Part shown: positions 17,540 to 27,700 of the stretch, one piece after another
Numbering within the stretch: the first letter of the stretch is position 1
Layout: each line of letters starts with the position of its first letter
NCBI RefSeq assembly: GCF_028769735.1
Contig: NC_088170.1
Coordinates: 49,695,585-49,759,584, forward strand
Length of the DNA stretch: 64,000 bases
Reading direction: 5' to 3'
Source: Zonotrichia leucophrys gambelii
Lineage: Eukaryota; Chordata; Aves; Passeriformes; Passerellidae
The notes under the pieces: generated by a model
Told to the model about the DNA's origin: nothing
Database searches by the model: none
Seen by the model: the letters and a program-made list of their open reading frames with translations, nothing else
Position numbers and translations under genes: made by a program

Positions 17540-20500
17540 CAGTAACTTTTTTAAAATTTTTCGATTTTATCAATCAAAAAGTGCTAAGTGGGAATGGGGC
17601 AAGAAGTGCAATAAGGATTATTTGGGACATAAAGGAAAAACGCCGAGACACAAAGGATGAAATTCATACACTGAAATGGGAAAGATCATTGAAATTGGGG
17701 GCGGGGGAAATGTGTAATTAATTACTTGAATCTGGAATGTTTTAAATGCTGTCCTATAACTAGAATGGGTCTTAACTTCAAAAAGTGGGCCATTCTTTTC
17801 TTCCCATTGCTACTACACCATGGGTAGAAAGGGACTACTTCCATATTTGTTGACACAATATCATTCTTCCACATTTCTTCCTAAGCTTCCTCTGTTTTAA
17901 CTGGCCTTGTAGGTAAATTCACATGTCAGTACAAATAGTCTGACCACTGGACCAAATGCTTTGCAAATTAAGCACATGTTCATACCTTGATGAATGAGAA
18001 GATAAAAAACTGATCTTTGTATTACGACAGAGTTACAGAGTAGATTCTTGTTTCTATCATTATCCTCACTCAAACAATAAGTAGATCATTAGAAATTGAA
18101 TTAGCAGTGAGAAACCAAGGAGCTGATAATGGATTTGATGATGATGCACCCCCTGACACCAGAAAATTAAATATCTCCCTGATTGTCACTTCTCTCATCA
18201 CAGGATGGCAACAGTTCTGTGTGTGTGAATCATGTCTCTGTAAGGAGATGTAACAAATCGTCTGTGAAAGGGTCTTGTGGAAAGTGTTAATGCAAATTAC
18301 AATTCCAATGGGAATATAAACTGTGTTGTAGGCAGCACTGCTCCTAGGGGAGCAGTTCTTCCTCCTTCCTCTAGCTGTATTACTGAAATTCAGTAATTCT
18401 TTGGGAGCAAGCATGCTGCTTCTGTGCACACTATGCATAAGCACACACACACAGAGTACCTGATCCTGCTTATCTCAGGAAATTCTGTATGAAGCTTACA
18501 CATACATCAACAAAGCAGTGGTATCACATCCTCAGGAGAGTCTGGTTTAAAAATAAATAAGGAATGCCTTCTCACTGAGGGGCAGCACTCTCACTACCCC
18601 TGTGGTGCGATGGCTCTGCTTGGGTAGCACTATCTTGCCAACAATGTTCTTTCAAAGAAAAGGCCTGGCACATCTGCCATTCCCAGAGTGGTGGCACATT
18701 GTGCAGCCAAGCTCTGAGGGGGATTGGGAGTGTGCTTTTTGTGTTAGAAGTACAGATTTTGAGTTTGGTCACCACACGTGATAAATTCCATAGCTGAAGG
18801 TATAACCTGATATAGGTTTTCCTCTGTTCATTTTTATAAGATAAGGGGGTAATGACCCCATTGTATGCACAGGTAGGATAATGCAGTTTGTTCTGTTCTA
18901 TTCATGTCTCTGATGGGCACCAGAAGCTCCAGGAGAAGAATAATAATTTGAACAAAGCTTTCAAAGCATTTTTTCCTTTTATCGACATTTGATTTTCTTC
19001 TTTTTTAAAATAAAAAATGTGGGCATTTTAGTATGAATGGCCACAGAAAGCCCCACCATGGCCAGAGAAAGCAAGATAAGCAGAAAGTAAAATTTATCTT
19101 CCCTGATTTATAGTAAGGTTTTCTCACTGAATTTTGGCACTTGACCATGGTTTGGATTCTGCTTCACTGTCTCTGCATCCCACTTATGTTGCTGTCTGTG
19201 ATGGAGTGAATGGTCTTCCAGCAAAGAGGCCTCTGAAGCATCAGCTAATTAGAATTTCAGCCTTCAGAAACATTTGACAAATTACAATAAATTTTGGTAG
19301 GTCAGCGAGGCATTTCTAAATTGCTTCCCTTTGCCAATTTGCAAAGCACATAATGTGCAAGGTAAAGTGTTTTCCCTGGTAGGCTCTTGTTAGCCAGCTG
19401 ACCTGCATGCAGACACAGGGCTCCGGACTGCAGGAACACTGCTGTACCTGCTGCCCTTGCCTGGGAAGAGAGTGCTGCTGAGGGAATAGAGCAGAGACGG
19501 TGCAAAGAGCAGGCAGGAGGCTAAAGCTCAGCAGGGCAGGGGATGGGGATCTGCTGGGAGCCCGGCTGTGACAGAAAACGGGGAGAGGCTGCAAGGGAAA
19601 CAGATGGGAAGGAAGGCAGATGGGAGATTAGGATTCAAACACATTGTAACCCAAACTTTTTTAAATCAGATGGTCATGGAAAAATGTAGTTTGTTTCCAG
19701 TCACTCCTAGAGATTGAACTGGATGATGTCAAGAATTCACTTACAATATATTTTACTTTTTGTTTAGCATCAGCCCTCCAAATTGCAAATGTTTCACTGC
19801 AGAGTGAAACACGATCAAAGGGTTTCCCTAACTAGGCAAAGACAATTGTGGCAAAAAATGTACATAAAATCAGATCCCCATGAGAACCCAACAGAAAGGT
19901 AATTTATTTATTTAAGGGGCCATATATGAAATGCTACAAATAGGATTGGACTTTCTGAAATCAACATTTTTAAAATTTAAATCTTACATTGCTATTTGTG
20001 TATAAAGTTCTGTAGCTACTATAGAAAAATTCACATACAAGAATTTAGAACCAAAAGATCTATGATAATTTTAATAAATTAAAAAAAAAAAAACAGCATC
20101 AACAAAATAAAAACAAACGACCACAGAGAAGAAACTTTTTTAAAGAACCTGCAGGAAAAAATAATTTCAGAGTGGGTTTGACAAATTCATAGAGGAGATA
20201 AAGCAGCCCATAAGGAATCCACGTCTGCTAGACCAAGGCTCTGAATTAACTTTAGAAGATGGAGCCAGGAAGCAGCAGAGAGGATAAAATGAACCATGTG
20301 TCCTGGAATAATTAGATAATTCTCTGACACAGCCCACGCATTTTGGCTGGTTCAGGCCTGTTTCATGGCTGGTTCCCTGTTTTCCAGTGTCCCTCACTCT
20401 GGTCTAAGTTCCTCTGCAACCACAAGCAGATGTTCTCTAGAGTAAAATTCAGAACAGAGAAAATAAGTTATATTGAAAGGTTTAAATAACTAGTGGGGTC

Positions 20501-21265
20501 ATGAGCAATCTGCCCAGAGTTGATGGGAGACACTTTGAGAGAAGATACATAAGCATGAAGTGGGAAGGAGGCATCATTTTCTAGATCTATAGACCACAGA
20601 CTGTGCTCTTAAAACATCTCTGCACGTTCATGGGGGAAAAAGGCAAGGGAAAACAGCACATCTACGTGATTATTTCCCAAGATGTTGTACTCATAAAAAA
20701 GTTCATTTGTCATTGAGATGATTTATTGTGTTCTTCACTTGGAGCTATTGTCAGTCCACAAGAGCTATTTCACTAATTTACAACTGTGTCAAATCAAAGT
20801 TTTACAGATCTGTCATTTTATCCAGATTATTTTTAGTGCAGGTGTTTTGCTTACACAGAAGGAAGCAGCAATATATTGTGATCAAAGAGGACTCGAAAGG
20901 TCCAGAGTGCCAAGAGCAGCTCTCCATCAGGTGCTAGCTGACTCATTTGCTTTTAATGTGTAACTGAGGACTAGCTATCCAGGTAGAAGTTGATAAGATT
21001 GTCTCACTGGAGTTAACAGGAGTGAACAAATGCTGTCCTAATGAATACTGACTCAGTTAACACTGCTAAAGCATAGGAAGATTGGAATAAAAAGTGTAGG
21101 GAATGTTACGATGGGTTAACATCTCTCTCATTTCTGTGGATTAAATCGGTGCAGACCTACGGGGTCCTTTGCCCCAGCTCTGCTCTGCTGTGCCCGGACC
21201 CCACTGCGCCCTCGCAGCCGCTCTGGGCCCTCACGGCTCAAGAGGCAGCACCGCGGAGGCGCGGC

Positions 21266-21340
21266 CGTGCGGGGCCGTGCGGGGCCGCGCTTTGTGCAGC
21301 AGTGCGGATCAGTGCGGAGCCGTGCGGAGCCGTGCGGATC
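21266..21340. repeat. Decamer tandem repeat in the WNT16 promoter
   Basis: A 10-bp unit of the type (A/C)GTGCGGRNC recurs: two copies at 21266-21285 and four in perfect 10-bp register at 21301-21340 (AGTGCGGATC, AGTGCGGAGC, CGTGCGGAGC, CGTGCGGATC). Each unit contains GTGCGG. It is a GC-rich minisatellite that may present repeated binding sites, but no known factor site is claimed. Confidence 0.8.
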
Positions 21341-21360
21341 GGCGCTCTGTGCAGCGGAGC

Positions 21361-21406
21361 CCCCGCCGCGTCCCCGCCCGGCCCGCCCCGGCCCGCCCCG
21401 GCCCCC
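21361..21406 (-). promoter_or_regulatory. C-run tract, G-quadruplex candidate on minus strand
   Basis: At least seven runs of three to five C, separated by one or two bases, lie on the plus strand upstream of the CCAAT box. The minus strand could therefore fold as a G-quadruplex and the plus strand as an i-motif. The tract also supplies several overlapping GC-box (Sp/KLF-type) sites. Spacing is visible in sequence; folding in cells is inference. Confidence 0.6.
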
Positions 21407-21412
21407 GGGCGG

Positions 21413-21430
21413 CCAATGCACGGGCGGGGA
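21413..21430 (+). promoter_or_regulatory. WNT16: CCAAT box and adjacent GC box of WNT16 promoter
   Basis: GGCCAATGCA places CCAAT at 21413-21417, and CGGGCGGGGA follows at 21421-21430. The pair lies about 275-290 bp upstream of the WNT16 ATG in the CpG island, a plausible NF-Y plus Sp/KLF core promoter arrangement for a TATA-less gene. Confidence 0.5.
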
Positions 21431-21702
21431 GGCACAGCCGGGGAAGCAGCCGGGGAAAACATCAATCCCAACTTTCTCACCTTCACGGGAACCGAGCGCT
21501 CCCGATGTGTCCCCTCCCGCCGCCCTCCCTGCCAGCCCAGCCTCCCCGGCAGGGCCGTCCGACGGGCCAGGCTCGCCGCGCCAGCTGTCCCCTGTCCCTG
21601 GAGGGGGCCGAGCCCGAGTAGGGGTGCCCCTGGTACGGTCCCCCTGGGTCCGTGCTGGCCGCGGGCAGGGGCGGCGGCGCGGCGGGGCTGGATGCGGCTG
21701 CC

Positions 21703-21788
21703 ATGGGGCGCGGGGCTCCGCTCGCACCGAGCCTGCTGCGGGCGGCGCTGCTGCTCGCCCTGTGCCCCGCCGCCGGCAGCACCTGGAT
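21703..21788 (+). CDS. WNT16: WNT16 coding exon 1 (signal peptide)
   Basis: The exon encodes 28 residues plus two bases, starting [20 protein letters not shown]. Donor GTGAGT is at 21789. The split Met codon (AT|G) rejoins exon 2 to give ...STWM-WLGIA, matching the NWM-WLGIA junction of human WNT16. An out-of-frame ATG in weak context lies 11 bases upstream at 21692. Confidence 0.93.
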
Positions 21789-24700
21789 GTGAGTAGCCGG
21801 GGTCAGGGTGGGAGGCTGCGCCGAGCCCGTCCCCCCGAGCCCGTCGGGGCCGGCGCTGACGGGCCGCTGCCTCCGCAGGTGGCTGGGCATCGCGGCCGCC
21901 GGCGGGCCCGAGAGGCCGGGCTGCGCCAGCCCTCCGCTGAGCCGCCGGCAGCAGGAGCTGTGCGAGCAGAAGCCGGAGCTGATGCCCGCGGTCCGAGAGG
22001 GAGCGCGCCTGGGGCTGCAGGAGTGCCGCAGCCAGTTCCGACACGAGCGCTGGGACTGCCGCTCGCCGCCCGCCGCCCGCCGCGGCACCGCCGGCACCGC
22101 CGGCACCGGGCAGCAGCTCAGCAGCGGTGAGTGAGAGACCGAGGGACAGACCACCGCCCCGGGGAGCGCCACAGGGAGCGCTGCGCTCGGCGGGGCCGGG
22201 ACCGGGACCGGGCCGCCCCCGGGAATGGGACGCGGGGACCGTCCGCGCGTCCGTCGGCTGGGCCGGGCGCAGCCGGGCAGGGAGGTGCCCGCCGCCGTCC
22301 CGGAGGTACCGCGGGCACACGAAATGCAGCGAGCAGAACAAACCTGCGCTTCTCTTTGCAGCGCTGTTGTAGCTTCTTGTAGTTTTCGCGTAGTAAGTTC
22401 GTGGATGGCACTGCCCGTGGGTAGATCCACTTAACTGTATTGAAATAGTGTTGTTCTCAGACTTATGTTGGGTTTATCCCCTTGTGTCGTAGTTACTAAA
22501 TAAGCGGGCTTATGACATATCATTTAAGAAAGATCACTTGCAGGTAAAAATGTCTGCTCAGGGCAGATACAATGTGAAATGCTATATAATATATAATATA
22601 TAATATATAATATATAATATATAATATATAATATTATAATATATAATATATAATATATAATATATTATTATTATAAATATAATATATAATAATGATCAGC
22701 ACAGTGAGACCAAAGGTGCTTTTTTTTTTTGCTTAAAATAATTATGACATTGCTAGAATTTCCACTAAAACAAGGATGAGGATTTTTGTATCAAATGTCG
22801 CACCAAGACTTTCCTGTGAGTTGCAAGGATCCTGCAACTTTTTTTTTTTTTTTAGCTCCCTAGTTACTGATTGTGTGATGGATGTGATTTTAAGTTTTGT
22901 AGTACTTCACTTTGTGTTCATGCAATCTTTGTACTAAAGCAGTGTAAAACCCCCCAAGTTTTAACCATGAAAACATAAAGTGAGGAATAAAAAGTGATGC
23001 ATATTCCAAAAAGGAAAGGGGAAAAAAAGAAAATGGGAGTTTTCCCCACTGTATGGAGCCATGTGTGTGTTAGTCCTTCTTTTCAACAGAGAGGACTGTT
23101 CCAGAGGACCCATAAATGAGTGCCACTGCTCACCCACACAGCTTCACTAGTGTGCACTGTGGAAGCCTTTATGATGGTACCAGCACCACAGACTAATACA
23201 AACAGGAGAAACAAATAGGAATTTTCCTGGTCCTGAGCAGAAACATTGGAGACTGGAAATAAATAATTTTCACAACAGTAAAAATTGGCCCATTTCAGTA
23301 AAATTTCAGCTACATTTATTGACCACTCAATGTGATTCAATTTGCTTAGAGTATGCCTTACACAGTAATGTGTTAAATGTGGCTGGGTGCCACATCATGC
23401 CAGAAGTTTCAGAGAATGGGGCAGGCCTAAGGAGCCAGTCTAACAAGTAAAGGCCTTTCATGCTTCTGTCTTTCCCATGGCCAGTTTTTATAGGAAAAGC
23501 ACATGGCCAAAATATCTTTGTGCTGATTTCTGCCTCGTTTAAGACTTTTGGGACTCTTTGCAAGCTTTGTGAATTAGAAGAACATCAATGTTTGCTAAAT
23601 TTAGCATGAGGTAAGTTTTGGCCCTGTACCAAAGTAACCTGGGATCATGACAGCTTCTCTGAGATTTAGACTGACCTTTTCTTCTTCAAATCAATATGAA
23701 CAGTGAAAAGCAGAGTGGAGAGTAAGGGGTTTGGAATGTGGTTCATTTGGAGTTTGATTCTTCATTTATTACTTGGCTTGAAAATTTCTGTGGCAAATAA
23801 AATTCCTAATCAAATTTAGAAAGAAGTTACCAAAAATTGCATGGTACCATGTGACCATGTTCACAGGGGTCCCAGGATGAGGGAAGAGACGAGGCTCTGA
23901 CTCCATGTTTCAGAAGGCTTGATTTATTATTTTATGATATATATTATATAAAAAAAAACTATACTAAAAGAATAGAAGAAAGGATTTAATCAGAAGGCTA
24001 GGTAAGAATAGAAAAGAAATAACGATGACAAAGGCTTGTGGCTCGGACAGAGAGTCTGAGCCAGCTGACTGTGATTGGCCATTAATAAAAAGCAACCAAC
24101 ATAGGCCAATCACAGATGCACCTGTTGCATTCCACAGCAGCAGATAATCAATGTTTACATGTTGTTCCTGAGGTCTCTCAGCTTCTCAGAAGGAAAAATC
24201 CCAAGGAAAGGACTTTTCATAAAAAATGTCTGTGACAGTACCAGTACTGAGAAACAGCATTATTGACAGCATGGCCATATGAAGAGGTCCTGAAGTAATT
24301 TTGGGGTATGAACATCCACTGCTTTGAGCAAGTCCACACTACAGACCAAGCTGTGATGACTTTAAACTTGTGACTGTTACTAACTTTTAATAATCATCTG
24401 GTTTGTAAAGTCCCTTTCTGCAGCCCGTGTGTGGTTTGGGGTCAGTTTGGGGTCACGGTGTGGGGTTTGGTGGTCCCATTATGGGGCGAGGGGTCAGTTT
24501 GTGGTTTGTGGATCTCTGTTGTGGGTGTGGGCGCCGGGAGGGTGCCCGGAGGCGGTTCTGGGGTAACGTGTCCCTGCCTCGCTGTGCAGGCACCAAGGAG
24601 ACGGCGTTCGTGTCGGCGGTGACGGCGGCAGGGCTGGTGCACTCGGTGACGCGCTCCTGCAGCGCCGGGAACGTGACCGAGTGCTCCTGCGATGTCACCC

Positions 24701-27700
24701 TGCGGCACGGCGGCTCCGCCAGCGAGGGGTGGCACTGGGGCGGCTGCTCGGACGACATCCACTACGGAATGTCCTTCAGCAGGACGTTCCTGGACGCGCC
24801 TCTGAGGAACGCGACGGGCAGGAGCGGGCTGGTGGCCATGGACCTGCACAACAACGAGGCCGGCAGGCAGGTGGGTGACACCCAGGTGTGGCAGCAGCCG
24901 CTCCATCACCGTCGTTGGCAAAGTGACACCAGCCACAGGAGGTGGGGCCTTGGCTGCAGGTGTTCGTGGGGCAGTGGCAAGAGCAGCAGTAACATCACCA
25001 AAGAAACGTGTAGAAACTCAGAACCAGAGCTGGTCTTAACCAACTAACTTCTGTATGTTAAAATAAAATCCACAAAATAAGTAATAGATCTGTAGTACTT
25101 AAATAGTAAATTTCTCTTAATTAGATATTTGATATTCAACTACAAACTTGAAATAGGCCTGTTATCATCATATTATTATATGATTTTTGTCACTGATTAT
25201 TCTGTTATTATCATGACCTGCATTTATAATTCTCTCTAATAGTGAATGAGAAGGCCAGCTGGACACAGGGCCTCATTACTCATCTTGCAGTCTGCAGTCC
25301 TCACCTGAGAGTGCAAGCTTAACATTGTTCAGAGGAGAAATCAAGAGTTAATATTTTCTTTAAAAACATGGAATAGAAATGACACCTTCAAAGTAGCTCA
25401 TTGGTTAGGACATGCATCAAAGAAGTGAAAGGAGACTGATTTTGGATGGCTTTTTTCAGTCCAAAGAACTTCCAACCCAGGCTTGCAGAGGAAAATGGTG
25501 TGTTTGGGTGTGTGACATTGGATTTTCCTTCCTGTCCAGCAGAGGATGTAAAATGGGGGCAGCAATAGCCTATGCAGGGGAATGTGAGCCTGTAATCTAG
25601 TGCTTTCATCTGGAATGACAGAGATTTGTATTAGTTTTACTTTAAAATTACTTTCTCTTCTTTACCTTGGAGATTTCATCTTTAACAGCTCTCTCTGGGC
25701 CCATAATACTTTAAATCTCTTCTGCTCAGTGACACAGCTTTAACTAAAGGGAAAAAAAGAAAGGGAAAACTTCTGGTTTTGACTATACATATTGATGGAC
25801 CCCATCGTGACTCTTGAATTTCCTGTAGCTGGAAGCAGCATCAGTGTATCAACTGTAATTGTTGTATTACAGTGTATTACTGTAATCAACTTTCCCATCT
25901 GCCATAGACAGGGAATAGCCATAGTAAGCCATCATAAGAGCCATGGTGGTATAATTGAAAATTACTTTATTTGAAGTAATTTTTATGGGTAATATGTGTT
26001 ATTTCATTTAATGAAATATGTTGTTGGAAAAGCAGAAAATCTTTCAGGTTCCTTCCAACCAAAACCATTCCATGATTCCAGGTGACAGAGACCCTTTTTT
26101 GTAACTGAAGTAGTTGAAGCAAACTTTAAACCTAAGTAAAAGATGAGATCTAAAAGCTATGAGTTTAATTAGATGTCAGTCAGCTAAATCACCTCCAAGG
26201 AAAGGTGATTGATATCTTGTAGGAAGAGATGTTAATAAGAGGAACACAATATTTCCTTAAGGAAAGAGCAAAGAGGTGTTTATCATATTTGTAGAGTGAG
26301 ATAATCAAGGAAGAAATATATATAGTCAACTTCCATGCATAAATATTTTGTAATTTAATGGCAAAATGTAGGATAAAGCAAATATTTTGATCACTGTCCA
26401 GAATAAAAAGAATGTTTGTTGTTGGTACTTGGGATTTCTAGCAGCAATATTATCTGAAGTTTAGCATAACTCTTCATTTTTGTATTTTCAAGTCTTAACT
26501 AGGAGTTGCTGGAAAATGTTGGCCTTCATGTTTTGGGGCTTACAAGAAGGATGTTTTGATATTTTATGACCTTTTGTAATAAATCCTATCATGTTCCTAG
26601 TTTGGTGTCTTGCAACAGCAGTATTCCAGGGACAGTACTTCTGTGTTTGTTTGGAGTTAGTAAGAGAACTGGTATGTGCAGAATTCTCTTATTTCTCTCT
26701 TATTTCAGTACAGAATGTTATTTTATACTTCCACATCTCATAGTTATCATGTCAACATATAAAAATTTTAAAACTCTGTGTCTTTTGAATTGTCCACTAA
26801 TCCAACTCTCAGAAGGTTCAGATTGCATCCTTATTCTGCTACAAGATAAACATTCATCATCCTTTAGCACAGCAATTTTCAGCGTGCTTAGGTGTGCATA
26901 TGTGAGCTGGGCTCTTCTGCTCCTTGAACAAAAGGATGTGGGGAGTCAGGCACTATGGGTTCACTATCATTGTATTAGTATTATTTCACTGCTGGAAAAA
27001 TTCTGCTCACTTCTCCACTTGTGGAAATTTATTTGATATGGGACTTGTTTGGAGAGTTTGTTTTTACTGATGCTTGTGGATTGGTAAGAGACTCACCAAG
27101 TTTGGAACTGTTCTTAAGTGATGCACCTCTGGTAGGACATGTGCTCGTCTTCATGAATAATCATATCAGTTCTACCAGTGTCTGAAACTGGGACATTTGA
27201 TTACAGGCATTGGTTCCTGTGACAAAACAAGGACTGGCAGTCCTTGTCTCACAGCTGAGAGCAGTGTCTGCAAACAGAAAGCTCAGCTTGGATGTGTTAA
27301 GCATTAACTGGCATTAGAGGGTATGCAAAGTGTGATTCCATTGACACTCTTTGCTGCAAATCGATCTCTGCTTTCTGCCCCATCTGTCTGTTCTAGCCAC
27401 AGATTCCCACCCCGTGCTGCTCCCTCTGTTAATTGCACTGGATCAATGAAGGGAAGACAGTTAAAAATGATCTTTTTCTCAGTTTTGATTTAAAAAAAAC
27501 AGCAGTGTTCATCCCTGTTCATCACTTAGCCCTCCACTCTTGTTGTGCGTGTTGTACCACCAAGGCTGAGTGGCAATAGGGGCAGGAGGAGCTGCTCAGA
27601 TGGGTCTGTGGCTGACCACAATGCTGGTGGGCCCAGCTCAGTCACCACCCTGCTCATTTCTCACAAGCTATCAGTCAGTTCCATAACCCCCCTAGGAAAG

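Larger units (their letters stand above)
6983..21164. other. CPED1-WNT16 intergenic region
   Basis: About 14 kb without a recognisable gene, RNA gene or intact transposon. Most is AT-rich. A GC-richer, CpG-poor patch lies at about 16235-16727 and contains overlapping open frames on both strands that look fortuitous. A short TCTG run (12103-12121), a 13-A run (about 20082-20094) and one perfect hairpin (17507-17539) are the only obvious structures. Distal WNT16 or CPED1 regulatory elements could lie here but cannot be recognised without cross-species conservation. Confidence 0.75.
21165..22340 (+). promoter_or_regulatory. WNT16: WNT16 CpG island with promoter, exons 1 and 2
   Basis: Composition switches abruptly near 21165 from AT-rich, CpG-poor DNA to very GC- and CpG-dense sequence, and back near 22340. 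The island covers the WNT16 start codon, the 90-bp first intron and exon 2, as expected for a developmental-gene promoter. No TATA box is seen upstream of the start. A CCAAT box and GC boxes lie about 270-330 bp upstream of the ATG. The transcription start is probably between about 21430 and 21690, but this is inferred. Confidence 0.85.
22127..24589 (+). other. WNT16: WNT16 intron 2 (about 2.5 kb)
   Basis: The first 200 bases belong to the CpG island and the rest is AT-rich. The intron carries the ATATAAT microsatellite (22583-22693), poly-T runs near 22723 and 22842, the antisense solo LTR (23850-24237) and G tracts at 24438-24493. Its acceptor is GCTGTGCAG. No additional exon is visible. 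Confidence 0.9.

Noticed and set aside
19715..19745. CR1-like phrase GAACTGGATGATGTC
   Set aside because: Only about a dozen bases resemble the CR1 3' end and the rest of the terminus is absent.
20939..21055. Two TGACTCA (AP-1) sites just upstream of the WNT16 CpG island
   Set aside because: The same heptamer appears at many other places in the window (for example near 37412, 45591, 49156, 59807 and 60187), so the pair is not distinctive.
21128..22430. Long open frames on both strands across the CpG island (up to 367 codons on the minus strand)
   Set aside because: They are artefacts of extreme GC content around WNT16 exons 1 and 2. The real coding sequence is fixed by splice sites and Wnt homology; the minus-strand frames are Pro/Arg/Ala-rich with no domain.
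26566..27036. 156-codon open frame in WNT16 intron 3
   Set aside because: It starts in AT-rich intron sequence, has random-looking composition and no homology or splice context.
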